A stretch of DNA of 51,281 bases from Pseudoalteromonas peptidolytica (GCF_012641745.1 NZ_WEHZ01000033.1:1-51281), one strand, 5' to 3'. Positions 1 to 6,995 are shown, counted from the first letter of the stretch. The notes: generated by a model from the sequence alone, not told the origin. Numbers and translations are program-made.

Positions 1-111
1 GGTATTTCATACATGAAATGTAGGGAATGTGGAAAGCCTTTCAGTTATGTCAATGATGAATGTTCTGATGGGTTCTGCTCAAATTCGTGCGGCATTGCAT
101 CGCATTTTTAA
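1..111 (+). CDS. 3' part of small Cys-rich zinc-finger-like cassette protein
   Basis: This is the C-terminal 36 residues of the 69-residue protein seen whole at 50926-51135, cut by the window edge. It carries the cysteine pairs (KCREC, then CSDGFCSNSC) that suggest a small zinc-binding fold. The stop codon is at 109-111 and the cassette junction TTGGAA begins at 116. On the circle it joins the copy at the other end. Confidence 0.7.
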   Translation, partial: GISYMKCRECGKPFSYVNDECSDGFCSNSCGIASHF

Positions 112-257
112 ATAGTTGGAATAACAGTGAGGGATTTATGGAAATTCAAAACGAAAAACAGTACCAAGATGCACTTGAAAAGCGCTCGAATTTACTTGAA
201 GCATATTCGTTTTTGGGTGATGTAAACAGCGAAAGCATCGACCGTCAGATTAGCGAA
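1..257. repeat. Terminal redundancy: start of window equals its end
   Basis: Bases 1-257 are identical to 51025-51281. The overlap covers the end of one cassette ORF, a TTGGAA junction and most of the next ORF. That pair of cassettes in that order occurs nowhere else in the window; the other copy of the first cassette, at 47292, is followed by a different gene. The overlap is therefore better explained by a circular molecule read past its start than by a chance repeat. The implied circle is about 51,024 bp. Confidence 0.85.
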
Positions 258-299
258 GTTGACGCTCAAATAGAGCGTTATGAAGCTAAAAAGTCATAG
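138..299 (+). CDS. Small charged helical cassette protein (53 aa, MEIQ type)
   Basis: This is a 53-residue ORF, highly charged and Glu/Lys/Gln-rich, probably alpha-helical with two helices separated at a Gly-Asp-Val turn. I do not recognise the family. The ATG at 138 follows a GAGGG Shine-Dalgarno seven bases upstream. Nearly identical copies lie at 46514-46675 and 47056-47217. This copy differs by Val for Ile near the C-terminus. It is bounded by TTGGAA at 116-121 and 300-305, the latter directly after the stop codon, so it is a complete minimal cassette. It is the last recognisable cassette before unrelated plasmid genes. Confidence 0.65.
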   Translation: MEIQNEKQYQDALEKRSNLLEAYSFLGDVNSESIDRQISEVDAQIERYEAKKS

Positions 300-363
300 T
301 TGGAATAACGAACATGCCTAAAGTTGTTGTTAATGCTTTGCGATGGTCAGCTCTAATGTGAAC

Positions 364-391
364 TTTTGATAGCACCTAAATTTTTTATAAT
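364..391 (+). promoter_or_regulatory. Putative sigma-70 promoter
   Basis: TTTTGA at 364-369 and TATAAT at 386-391 are separated by 16 bases and lie about 25 bases upstream of the ATG at 416. The site is just beyond the last cassette junction (300-305), so the genes that follow have their own promoter rather than relying on read-through from the array. Confidence 0.45.
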
Positions 392-415
392 GTATTTTTG
401 TTCAGGTAAAGGTCC

Positions 416-676
416 ATGAAAAAGATGACGAACACACCCATTGAAATTGAGTTAGCGGACGCATTTTCAGCGCTACCAGAAGTGCCTAGCCTGCCAGTAT
501 TATGCCTGCTCAGTGAGTCTGCAGCGGAGTTGGAACCTGGCTTGCCGATTTGGGAGAAAGGCAAGGCTCTACAGAGAGTGCATGGCTTCGAAATGATACC
601 ACCACGCAGTGAACTTGAAAGCGCAGCAGGATTGTGGTTTTTTATCAGGCAATCTATTTTAGATGCTAAGCCCTAG
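416..676 (+). CDS. Hypothetical protein, 86 aa
   Basis: The protein is small, acidic and rich in Leu, Pro and Glu, with no signal peptide, membrane segment or motif I recognise. The ATG at 416 follows a GGTAAAGG ribosome-binding site, and a good -10 box (TATAAT, 386-391) lies upstream. It is followed 31 bases later by another small plasmid gene in the same direction, so the two may be cotranscribed. Function unknown. Confidence 0.6.
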   Translation: MKKMTNTPIEIELADAFSALPEVPSLPVLCLLSESAAELEPGLPIWEKGKALQRVHGFEMIPPRSELESAAGLWFFIRQSILDAKP

Positions 677-707
677 TATGAATTAAAGAAATAAGGCGCT
701 AATTTTG

Positions 708-932
708 ATGAAAAAGAGCTATGAATTTGATTACCTTGGAGTGCCACCATATGATGCCCTATTTATTTTTAAGGTGACAATCACTGATGCTTTTTCAGGT
801 GACTTTACGACATTGCAAGTAGCTAAATCAGAAGCCGCGATAAAAGCCGCATGTTCAGGGTGTATGTATAGTGATGTTACAGAGATAGAGAGGCTAGGTA
901 TTTATGTCGGTAACATACCGAATATTAATTAA
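708..932 (+). CDS. Hypothetical protein, 74 aa
   Basis: A small soluble protein with aromatic residues near the N-terminus and a central beta-rich pattern. I do not recognise the family. The ATG at 708 is chosen over a TTG one codon earlier. The ribosome-binding site (AAGG, 11-12 bases upstream) is weak. It is probably in an operon with the gene at 416. The AT-rich repeats after it mark the end of this short gene group. Confidence 0.5.
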   Translation: MKKSYEFDYLGVPPYDALFIFKVTITDAFSGDFTTLQVAKSEAAIKAACSGCMYSDVTEIERLGIYVGNIPNIN

Positions 933-974
933 GTATTTAATATGTATTTCAACTATATTTATTAAGTATTTAAT
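928..974. repeat. Two direct copies of ATTAAGTATTTAAT
   Basis: ATTAAGTATTTAAT occurs at 928-941 and again at 961-974, a 33-base spacing. The inner AAGTATTTA also occurs twice next to the partition genes (7409-7440). AT-rich direct repeats of this kind are typical binding sites of ribbon-helix-helix partition proteins, so this could be an outlying centromere-like site. The link is by similarity only. Confidence 0.35.
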
Positions 975-1030
975 GGTGCTTTGTTCATTACATTGAAGGT
1001 TATCATCATTACACCTGCCCTATTTTTGTT

Positions 1031-1315
1031 TTGGCAGGGTGTCTACAGCTGCTCCGCTACTTATTCCTCTTGCTTCTATACATACAAAGTAAAAGTTCTG
1101 ATAACTTTTTAGTCCAATTACTATGGGAATCAGCACCCGTGGAAACAAAGCAAATAAAAGTCTTAAATATTGATCATAAAGGCGCGGCGCGCTGTTCTGA
1201 TTATGATGACGATTGCGCCGAGGTCACAAATCATTTCAAGTGCTGGGTGGGTGATGAAGTATTACCCCCATCTGATGGTTATTGTCCTTATGTTTCTGGT
1301 ATGAAGCAAAACTAA
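1031..1315 (+). CDS. Possible small secreted or remnant protein, 94 aa
   Basis: The only start codons are TTG or other rare ones, the first being TTG at 1031, and no ribosome-binding site precedes it. The N-terminus has a leucine-rich hydrophobic stretch (about residues 5-17) that could be a signal or membrane segment. The C-terminal half has three to four Cys and many acidic residues. It may be a real small exported protein, or a relic that has lost its proper start. The surroundings (933-1423) are otherwise AT-rich and non-coding. Confidence 0.3.
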   Translation: MAGCLQLLRYLFLLLLYIQSKSSDNFLVQLLWESAPVETKQIKVLNIDHKGAARCSDYDDDCAEVTNHFKCWVGDEVLPPSDGYCPYVSGMKQN

Positions 1316-1423
1316 ATTAAAACCAAATCAGTTTTAAAGTAAAACCAATTTAAATCCATCCATACATTTATTAAATATCTTATAGGTATTTAATAAATAT
1401 CTAATAAATATTCAAAATATATA

Positions 1424-1452
1424 TTGACGGGGTGCAAATGCACCCCTATAAT
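1424..1452 (+). promoter_or_regulatory. Strong promoter with operator palindrome in the spacer
   Basis: TTGACG (1424-1429), a 17-base spacer and TATAAT (1447-1452) make a near-consensus promoter. The spacer is filled by the perfect palindrome GGGTGCAAATGCACCC (1430-1445), so a repressor bound there would block RNA polymerase. The two duplicated promoters at 42886 and 44435 have the same design, with GGTGC...GCACC in a 17-base spacer. The transcript leader (about 1459-1509) can form a GGTTC/GGAAC hairpin. Transcription starts downstream of the ATG at 1438, which decides the start of the next gene. Confidence 0.7.
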
Positions 1453-1509
1453 TATTCACGAACCAACACGAAGGGGGTTCATTGGGAACACCCCTGTATA
1501 GGAGGTCTC

Positions 1510-1890
1510 TTGATAGTAAAATCCTTCAATCGCTCTTTAAAAGCTAGTTTCTTTATCGCCAGAGTCGGGCAGGTAGGCAAACCAATGTGGCAACCCTACA
1601 CGTCAAACAACTCATTTATGGTTTTCAGTGAAAACCCTGAGTTAGACTTTCAGCGAGTCAAAGCGGCCTATGAGTCAGGCGCATTCGATTACTACGCAAT
1701 CGGAAGCTGCCAGCAACAAATTAGGATTCGTGACGTCAGACAGGTTTTAGCGAAATGCGAAAACATGAATGACAGGCACTTAAAGCAAATGGCGCTTCTA
1801 GAGCAACACATTGCACTAAAGCAAAAGAAACTGGATAAGCAACGCGAGTTGCTTAAAGGGCTACAGCAAGCGGTTTACGCACGCTGTTAA
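1510..1890 (+). CDS. Hypothetical protein with C-terminal coiled coil, 126 aa
   Basis: The start is TTG at 1510, preceded by a strong AGGAGG five bases away. Codons further upstream (GTG 1432, ATG 1438) lie in or before the promoter and cannot be used by its transcript. The N-terminal half is globular and aromatic-rich. The last 45 residues are a Lys/Gln/Leu-rich heptad-like helix, so the protein probably dimerises. It is the first gene of a probable three-gene operon (1510, 1951, 2237). The operator in its promoter suggests plasmid-specific repression. Function unknown. Confidence 0.6.
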   Translation: MIVKSFNRSLKASFFIARVGQVGKPMWQPYTSNNSFMVFSENPELDFQRVKAAYESGAFDYYAIGSCQQQIRIRDVRQVLAKCENMNDRHLKQMALLEQHIALKQKKLDKQRELLKGLQQAVYARC

Positions 1891-1950
1891 GGGAGGGGCG
1901 AAAGCCCCCTCTGATTGATACAAGATGACCACCAAAGAAAAGGCAAAGAC

Positions 1951-2232
1951 ATGAAACAAAGTGAAAAATTACAAGCACTGCATGATCGTCTATTGGTGAT
2001 CGGCACTGTTAAAGTGGCGCAGATAGACACCGAAACCAATTCGGTAGGTTTAACGTTTGAATATCTTGGTGATACGTTCACCGCATATATATGTGGTGAA
2101 ACTGAGCGCGGTGACTTGCTGAAGCATGATCATGATGATTTAACCACTATCGAAAACATGGGCGAGCTAAGCGCGGATCAGCTAATTAACTTCTTCGGTT
2201 CGTTACCTGGTATTGAAAGCATTTTGAGGTAA
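1951..2232 (+). CDS. Hypothetical protein, 93 aa
   Basis: ATG at 1951 with AAAAGG upstream. The protein starts with a short charged helix and continues with alternating hydrophobic residues, suggesting a small alpha/beta fold. It has no catalytic motif I recognise. It lies 60 bases after the coiled-coil gene and 4 bases before the next gene, so it is probably cotranscribed with both. Function unknown. Confidence 0.55.
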   Translation: MKQSEKLQALHDRLLVIGTVKVAQIDTETNSVGLTFEYLGDTFTAYICGETERGDLLKHDHDDLTTIENMGELSADQLINFFGSLPGIESILR

Positions 2233-2236
2233 TCGC

Positions 2237-2521
2237 ATGACAGCAATTAAAATCACGGTTGATGATAATGTTACAACACTCAACTATGAAGCAAAAACCG
2301 CTGAAAACATCGGTAAGCGCATCGAGCAATTAAAAGCAGGTCTGAACACCGATAATTATGGCGTGTGTGTGGTTCTTGGTCTGAATCCCACAGAGTCAAA
2401 CGTTAGGCTTTTACGTCGTTATCAGCGTGATCCTGAGCAAGCCAGTTACAGAGAAATGCCAGAAAACCAGTGGAAAATATTATTAATGCTGTGCGACGGC
2501 CAGCCATCATGTGATCTGTAA
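2237..2521 (+). CDS. Hypothetical protein, 94 aa
   Basis: ATG at 2237, four bases after the preceding stop codon, implying translational coupling. It is a small mixed-charge protein with a Tyr-Gly-Val-Cys-Val-Val strand in the middle. I do not recognise the family. Its stop codon touches the first iteron repeat (2521), so the replicon repeats begin exactly where this operon ends. Confidence 0.55.
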   Translation: MTAIKITVDDNVTTLNYEAKTAENIGKRIEQLKAGLNTDNYGVCVVLGLNPTESNVRLLRRYQRDPEQASYREMPENQWKILLMLCDGQPSCDL

Positions 2522-3094
2522 CTATGGCTTTTTGGTCAAGTTGGTGTAGTACAAACGGGAAAAACCCACTTTAAACTTGATGTAAAAGCCACAACTATGG
2601 GAGTCAGCTTAAGTTTACTATGGCTTTTTGGTCAAGTTGGTGTAGTACAAACGGGAAAAACGCGCTTTAAACTTGATGCAAAAGCCATAGCTATGGGAAT
2701 CAGCTTAAGTTTGCTATGGCTTTTTGGTCAAGTTGGTGTAGTACAAACGGGAAAAACGCGCTTTAAACTTGATGCAAAAGCCATAGCTATGGGAATCAGC
2801 TTAAGTTTGCTATGGCTTTTTGGTCAAGTTGGTGTAGTGCAAGCGGGAAAAACCGCTTTAAACTTGATGTAAAAGCCACAGCTATGGGAATCGGCTTAAG
2901 TTTACTATGGCTTTTTGGTCAAGTTGGTGTAGTGCAAGCGGGAAAAGTCGCTTTAAACTTGATGCAAAAGCCATAGCTATGGGAATCAGCTTAAGTTTAT
3001 TATGGCTTTTTGGTCAAGTTGGTGTAGTACAAACGGGGAAAACCCACTTTAATCTTGATGTAAAAGCCACAACTATAGGAATCAGCTTAAGTAG
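2521..3094. repeat. Six tandem 96-bp compound iteron repeats (origin/inc region)
   Basis: Six units start at about 2521, 2617, 2713, 2809, 2904 and 2999, giving a period of 95-96 bases. Each unit begins with an iteron (CTATGGCTTTTTGGTCAAG...), continues with a spacer containing GTGTAGTACAAACGGG, then an inverted iteron-like copy ending AAAGCCATAG, then a diverged third copy (CTATGGGAATCAGCTTAAG). The iteron is the reverse complement of the 22-bp repeats upstream of the initiator gene. A large set downstream of rep resembles incC of F, which limits copy number by binding or coupling initiator. Open frames running through the repeats are repeat artefacts. Confidence 0.85.
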
Positions 3095-3112
3095 CTTGTG
3101 CCTATTTCGCTT

Positions 3113-3817
3113 TTACTCGTCTATAGTTTCAATATTAAATATTAACGATGTTACTTTGTGGCTACCGTCATATAGTTCTTTGAAATCAACTTTTAACGGC
3201 GTGTTTTTGTTGATCCTATTAACTGCTGGTTCAATAAATTTTCTTCGCATTTCTGCGAAATTGTTTGCTTGTGAAGCTGGAAGTTCATAACGTTTTATAA
3301 GCCATTCAACGTCCACTTTCCAGATGCCAGCTTGAGCCCATTGGCACAAGCTCTCGTATAATCTAATCGTTCTTGCATTGTTTAATTTGCCGCAGTGGTG
3401 CAAATAGAATTGCGTAAACTTCTCTGAAAGCCCCGTAATATATGGTAATAGGTTTTTGTTAAACTCTATAACAAACTCGCCGCGCCCACGCTTTACAGAT
3501 TGTTTCGCCATCCAAGGGTAAGAAATTTCTTCGTCATCGCCATCTTTCGGATAGAAAGTCACAAAGCTTTTTAACAACTCAGTCATAGCCGCTTTTATAT
3601 CTCTGGAAGCGGCTGAATCACTAACACCAAACAAGCTTTGATAATCAGAAACATGAATACTAAAAACCCCTTGCGCAGCAGTATCAGAATTATATGCTTG
3701 CGCCAAGCATAGCCATAAAACCCGCTTAGCTTTTATTGTTAAATAATACGCTGCTTCAGTAACTTCATTAGACTGAACAATGAGCCTTTTACGTTCGCGC
3801 TGGGTTACTATTTTCAT
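3113..3817 (-). CDS. repE: RepE/RepB-family (Rep_3) plasmid replication initiator
   Basis: The 234-residue protein matches the F-plasmid RepE pattern from memory: an N-terminal block with VQSNEVTEAAY followed by a winged-helix domain, then a second winged helix with RLYESLCQW and RRKFIEPAVNRIN near the C-terminus. This family binds iterons as a monomer to start replication and represses its own gene as a dimer. The start at ATG 3817 has AAAGG seven bases upstream. Frames extending to 3919 would read through the promoter iterons. It is flanked on both sides by iterons carrying the same core. Confidence 0.9.
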   Translation of the reverse strand: MKIVTQRERKRLIVQSNEVTEAAYYLTIKAKRVLWLCLAQAYNSDTAAQGVFSIHVSDYQSLFGVSDSAASRDIKAAMTELLKSFVTFYPKDGDDEEISYPWMAKQSVKRGRGEFVIEFNKNLLPYITGLSEKFTQFYLHHCGKLNNARTIRLYESLCQWAQAGIWKVDVEWLIKRYELPASQANNFAEMRRKFIEPAVNRINKNTPLKVDFKELYDGSHKVTSLIFNIETIDE

Positions 3818-3878
3818 GTTATGGCCTTTTATTTTTTTAGCCATAATAGCATTGTTACTATGTGAGTAAAGCAAAACT

Positions 3879-3988
3879 AACTTGACTAAAAAGCCATAGT
3901 AACTTGACCAAGAAGCCATAAGAACTTAGCTAAAAAGCCATAGTAACTTGACTAAAAAGCCATAGGAACTTAGCCAAAAAGCCATAGT
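3879..3988. repeat. Five 22-bp iterons upstream of rep
   Basis: Five direct repeats start at 3879, 3901, 3923, 3945 and 3967. Each begins AACTTGAC or AACTTAGC and ends in AAAAAGCCATAG or a near variant. The 22-base period puts them on the same face of the helix, as in F and P1 origins. They lie just upstream of the rep gene (minus strand), so they probably serve both as an initiator-binding array and as an operator for autoregulation. Confidence 0.9.
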
Positions 3989-4028
3989 TTGGCTCTACAG
4001 GCCTTATGTGGCGCGGCTTTCAGCGCTC

Positions 4029-4091
4029 TAAAATAAGTAAAATAAGTAAAATATAAAAATATTTATAAATAGATTGTTGATATGTGTATAA
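4029..4091. promoter_or_regulatory. AT-rich unwinding stretch with DnaA box (oriV candidate)
   Basis: Next to the iterons is an A/T-only stretch with repeated AAAATAAGT (about 4029-4075). It is followed by TGTGTATAA at 4083-4091, the reverse complement of the DnaA-box variant TTATACACA. Iterons, an AT-rich region and a DnaA box together are the usual parts of an iteron origin. The exact start site cannot be told from sequence. Confidence 0.55.
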
Positions 4092-4141
4092 GTGGAGGCT
4101 AGGATCTCTTAATCATGTCACGCATGAATAAGGATTAGTAA

Positions 4142-4420
4142 ATGCGAATATCGAAAATACAAAAGCAGGCTTTATTTTATTTGTTCGTACTTGAGCAAAA
4201 GCAAGGTGATAAACCTGTTTTAAGCGTTGACCTGTTACAATTGGTTAATCGTAGTTCAAACACAGAAATTGCATCGAGTAATTTTAGAGCAAGCTGCCAT
4301 ACATTAAAAGATCACAAGCTTATAAACGCATTTTACAATGGGTCATTAAAACTTAAATACCAACTCACGGAACAGGGTAAACAAAAAGCACAGGAAATCT
4401 TTGAGCAGTTAACCGGCTAA
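4142..4420 (+). CDS. Small winged-helix-like protein, 92 aa
   Basis: The order of helices followed by LKLKYQLTEQGKQKA looks like a winged-helix domain of the MarR or PadR type, in which a final strand pair and 'LTxxG' close the wing. It is preceded by the AT-rich origin and read away from rep. A role in plasmid gene control or segregation is plausible but not shown. The ATG at 4142 has only a weak GGATT upstream. Its 3' end overlaps the resolvase gene tail to tail by 12 bases. Confidence 0.55.
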   Translation: MRISKIQKQALFYLFVLEQKQGDKPVLSVDLLQLVNRSSNTEIASSNFRASCHTLKDHKLINAFYNGSLKLKYQLTEQGKQKAQEIFEQLTG

Positions 4421-5119
4421 CCTATGCTTCAAGGCTTTTTTGATTTCTGACAAACCCATACCTTTTTCATAAATTCCGCATTCCCGTGCTTGGCAGATCA
4501 ATTCATCACGACGGCTCAACCACTTATCAAGAGTTGAAGCGGCTACACCTTGCCTGTTCGCAATTTCGTATTTTGGTACATCTTGAGACAGCCAAAACAA
4601 AATAGCGTTTTCATGTTTATCTAGCTTGCTTTTAACAATTGTTCCAGCGGGCCTGCCTGTCGGTAGGTTTTGCAGCTTACGACGTTCTGCTGCAGCCTTT
4701 GCCTTGAGTGATCTTTCTTTGCTGTATTCAGTAGCCGCAAAAGCTCGGCCCATAGTAATGAAGAAAGTGGCTAAATCATTTTTATGTTTTGGCGCCAATA
4801 CGTCACCACTTAAACAAAAGTGAATTTCACAACCAGTGTTTATTATCCTGGTGATCACTTCGAGTATGTCGCTGATTGAATCGCGGCCAAGTCGCTCAAT
4901 GTCGTTTACTAATACCCGATCACCTTTCTTCAGCTTCTCTATAAGCTCTATCAAGCCCCGCTCGTCTTTACTGGTCTTGCTGCCGCTTAACTCGTATGTG
5001 AGCCACTTATCCACTAACAGGCCTTTTTCATCAGCATATTTGCTGATCCTATCGCGCTGACCTTTTGCGTCTTGTTTGTTGTTGTCGCTTATTCTGATGT
5101 AAGCGTAATTTTTAGCCAT
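4409..5119 (-). CDS. Serine recombinase (resolvase/invertase family)
   Basis: This is a 236-residue resolvase-type protein. The N-terminus has YAYIRIS with the nucleophile at about Ser11, followed by the conserved region with VLVNDIERLGRDS. The C-terminal part has a helix-turn-helix (VAASTLDKWLSRRD) after a long E helix. Small serine recombinases on plasmids resolve dimers made by homologous recombination. The inverted repeats just upstream (5131-5222) fit its res site. The gene is slightly longer than Tn3 resolvases (about 185 residues) because of a C-terminal extension. Confidence 0.9.
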   Translation of the reverse strand: MAKNYAYIRISDNNKQDAKGQRDRISKYADEKGLLVDKWLTYELSGSKTSKDERGLIELIEKLKKGDRVLVNDIERLGRDSISDILEVITRIINTGCEIHFCLSGDVLAPKHKNDLATFFITMGRAFAATEYSKERSLKAKAAAERRKLQNLPTGRPAGTIVKSKLDKHENAILFWLSQDVPKYEIANRQGVAASTLDKWLSRRDELICQARECGIYEKGMGLSEIKKALKHRLAG

Positions 5120-5130
5120 TTTTCGGTTTT

Positions 5131-5222
5131 ACACTCTAGAGTTTAAAAAGCTCGCTAGAGTGTAAATTTAAGTGGGGGTTTATCACTAATCCAACAACAC
5201 TTTAGGGTATACCCTAGAGTGT
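5131..5222. promoter_or_regulatory. Putative res site of the resolvase
   Basis: Two imperfect palindromes share the arm ACACTYTAG/CTAGAGTGT: 5131-5163 (33 bp) and 5197-5222 (26 bp, ACACTTTAGG...CCTAGAGTGT). They lie directly upstream of the serine recombinase start at 5119 and probably overlap its promoter. Resolvase sites usually have two or three such subsites with different spacers, and the shorter one would be the crossover site. Assignment is by layout. Confidence 0.7.
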
Positions 5223-5242
5223 TATTTGTGCCAGTAAAAAAA

Positions 5243-5265
5243 CCGCTAGATTTAGCGGCCTTTTT
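5243..5265. terminator. Rho-independent terminator
   Basis: CCGCTA (5243-5248) pairs with TAGCGG (5253-5258) around a GATT loop, with a T run on the plus side and an A run before the stem on the other. It can work in both directions and ends the leftward group of genes 5273-6415. Confidence 0.7.
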
Positions 5266-5272
5266 GCCAGCT

Positions 5273-5416
5273 TTAGTTGTCGGATGATTTAACTATTGGA
5301 GCATAGTAAAAAGTTGGTGCCGCTGCTCTTTGTTCTTGCGGTGGCCCTCCTTGGTCCCCAGTTCCTGCACCACCACCAACAACTGCTTTTGCTAATTTTT
5401 TTGATAGCTCTTTCAT
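5273..5416 (-). CDS. Small Gly/Pro-rich peptide, 47 aa
   Basis: The 47-residue ORF begins MKELSKKLAKAVVGGGAG and has a short basic amphipathic helix, then a Gly-rich run (VVGGGAGTGDQGG), a Pro/Gln/Ala-rich middle and an aromatic-Tyr patch near the end. ATG at 5416 has GAGG about nine bases upstream. The shape recalls peptide precursors with a Gly-rich cleavage region, but I cannot name a family. It is the last gene of a group with a five-segment membrane protein and an HTH regulator, and a terminator follows directly, all of which supports real expression. Confidence 0.55.
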   Translation of the reverse strand: MKELSKKLAKAVVGGGAGTGDQGGPPQEQRAAAPTFYYAPIVKSSDN

Positions 5417-5472
5417 TTCAAAACCTCATATGTTTGGAATCTACAATCATTTTGCGGATAAATTAGCAAAGA

Positions 5473-6087
5473 TCAACTCATAAAATTTGATTTTTCCAGT
5501 TTATTCGCCAGACCGTCTATTGTCATAGAGGTAAGACCTACTATCAGAAGTGCCGTTTCAGAAAGTTTGATAAATGGGTAAGAATTGTACAGCCATTGAA
5601 AAGAAACTGCATTGTATTCACTTTTGGCTAAACCGAAAAACTCTGGGTGCCTAATGCAGTGCTCAATAATCATAGCTATATTTATAGCAACACCGATTAG
5701 TAGTATTGTTCTTATGGCGTATTCTTGTTTTGTGCTATCGATGTCCCTCAGCACTTTTGAAACAAATCTTCCATCGTCTTTCATGTTGAAAGTTCTAAAA
5801 ATTTTATCGCACAGCACAATTCTTTTTTGTAACATGTATACAACAAAAAGGTCCAAAACTGAGTAGGCTAACTGCCTAATAATTAAATCTTGAGGGACAA
5901 AAGCTCTAACAACAAATATATCCAAAACGATCATTACAAAGAAAACCCCAACAATCCAAACTCGCTGTGAATCGTCTAGGTTGAAAAGTAGTGTTGCTGC
6001 TAAAGCTATGAAGAATAGATAACCCATGTATTCAGCTAACGCGTTATAGCTTGATATTGAGTTAAAAAAGCTTATGACTATATCCAT
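5473..6087 (-). CDS. Integral membrane protein, 204 aa, about five TM segments
   Basis: Hydrophobic segments lie around residues 20-37, 44-66, 70-90, 125-150 and 175-195. There is a basic loop with KDDGRFVSKVLRD between the third and fourth. I recognise no family. The ATG at 6087 has GGAG nine bases upstream and comes one base after the stop of the HTH gene, implying translational coupling. Longer starts at TTG 6102 or ATG 6096 lack a proper ribosome-binding site. With a regulator before it and a small peptide gene after it, it could be an immunity or export partner of that peptide; this is inference. Confidence 0.6.
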   Translation of the reverse strand: MDIVISFFNSISSYNALAEYMGYLFFIALAATLLFNLDDSQRVWIVGVFFVMIVLDIFVVRAFVPQDLIIRQLAYSVLDLFVVYMLQKRIVLCDKIFRTFNMKDDGRFVSKVLRDIDSTKQEYAIRTILLIGVAINIAMIIEHCIRHPEFFGLAKSEYNAVSFQWLYNSYPFIKLSETALLIVGLTSMTIDGLANKLEKSNFMS

Positions 6088-6088
6088 A

Positions 6089-6415
6089 TTATTCATCTCC
6101 AATCGAATCTTGAAAAAGAGCTACCAGTTTTTTCCTATAATTTTTAGGTAATTTTCTGAATGTATCAATCAGCAATTTCACTGATTGGCTTGAAGCAAGT
6201 AATGTGGAGCCTTTCTTTTTATATAGCTCTTGAATCTCGTTGTACTGAGAAGCAGTTGGTTCATTTGTTAGCTCTGGATTTTCCCAGTTTTTTAGGGTGT
6301 TATAACTAACATCTATTTTTTTTGCGAATTCTGTTCTTTCATAACCGAGCTCGATACGTATTTGTTTAACTTTTTCTGAAATCTCTATTGTGTGTTTAGT
6401 CACATACCTTGCCAA
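6089..6415 (-). CDS. XRE-type HTH transcriptional regulator
   Basis: The 108-residue protein has a clear Cro/CI-type helix-turn-helix (about residues 14-45: VKQIRIELGYERTEFAKK, then VSYNTLKNWENPE). It starts with TTG at 6415, supported by GGAGG five bases upstream. Two AATGAA/TTCATT inverted repeats lie in front of it and probably form its own operator. It heads the group that includes the membrane protein and the Gly-rich peptide. Confidence 0.8.
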   Translation of the reverse strand: MARYVTKHTIEISEKVKQIRIELGYERTEFAKKIDVSYNTLKNWENPELTNEPTASQYNEIQELYKKKGSTLLASSQSVKLLIDTFRKLPKNYRKKLVALFQDSIGDE

Positions 6416-6442
6416 GTTTACCTCCCTGCCATCCAGAACTTT

Positions 6443-6493
6443 AATGAAGATTCATTATATTTGTAAAATAAATGAAAAAAAACCACTTTCATT
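6443..6493. promoter_or_regulatory. Inverted repeats AATGAA...TTCATT (candidate operator)
   Basis: AATGAAGATTCATT is a palindrome at 6443-6456. A second pair, AATGAAA at 6471-6477 and TTTCATT at 6487-6493, lies 15 bases further on. Both are between the HTH regulator gene (minus) and the gene at 6595 (plus), which fits autoregulation and divergent control. Confidence 0.45.
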
Positions 6494-6594
6494 AACATTT
6501 TTGCATTTTTTTGCAAATGCCTCTTGATATAGTGCCCATATAGCTCAGCACGGTTGCGATATCTTACTGCTGATTATTAATAAAAGGATCGATT

Positions 6595-6816
6595 ATGTTA
6601 CCCATACTTTTACTATTGAGTATTGCTTTGCTTATGCTTCTTGGTTGTTATATTTACAATCAATACATAGACAGAAAATGGCTGATTGCTGCATATAAAA
6701 GAGCTAAATCAAGTTGCTCAGAAGCTAGCACTGAAGAAGAGAAATCAATCGCTCAAGCTAGATATGAAGTTATCGTGACACTTCTGCAATGCTCTTCGGC
6801 TAAGGTGGTTCAATAA
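6595..6816 (+). CDS. Small membrane-anchored protein, 73 aa
   Basis: Residues 2-24 form one hydrophobic segment. The Leu-Leu-Gly-Cys at about 14-17 is a possible lipobox, so it is either a lipoprotein or a single-pass membrane protein with a short charged cytosolic or periplasmic helix. ATG at 6595 follows AAAGGA. It overlaps the next ORF by one base (TAATG), so the two are coupled. Family unknown. Confidence 0.55.
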   Translation: MLPILLLLSIALLMLLGCYIYNQYIDRKWLIAAYKRAKSSCSEASTEEEKSIAQARYEVIVTLLQCSSAKVVQ

Positions 6817-6995
6817 TGCAGAATAGCAACCAACTCTCCGAAAGCTCGTTAGGTAAAATAAAACAAGCACTTTACGCTGCTCAGGACTTCTCTATTGCAG
6901 CAGAGTGCGAGCACACTGCTGCAAAATTTAAACTGATTAGTGATTTGCTTGCCTCTGCGACAAGTGAAATAACTGATTCAGAATCGAAGCCCTAA
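6816..6995 (+). CDS. Small hypothetical protein, 59 aa
   Basis: The ATG at 6816 overlaps the stop codon of the gene before it (TAATG), a sign of translational coupling. The protein is soluble and mainly helical, rich in Ala, Ser and Glu. It shares a theme with the tail of its upstream partner (Ala/Glu-rich helix), but I recognise no family. Confidence 0.5.
   Translation: MQNSNQLSESSLGKIKQALYAAQDFSIAAECEHTAAKFKLISDLLASATSEITDSESKP

Noticed and set aside
2597..3290. Open frames through the 96-bp repeats (2597-2872 and 2907-3290)
   Set aside because: They exist only because the repeat unit is a multiple of three in most units. The encoded peptide repeats itself, has no ribosome-binding site, and the second runs antisense into rep.
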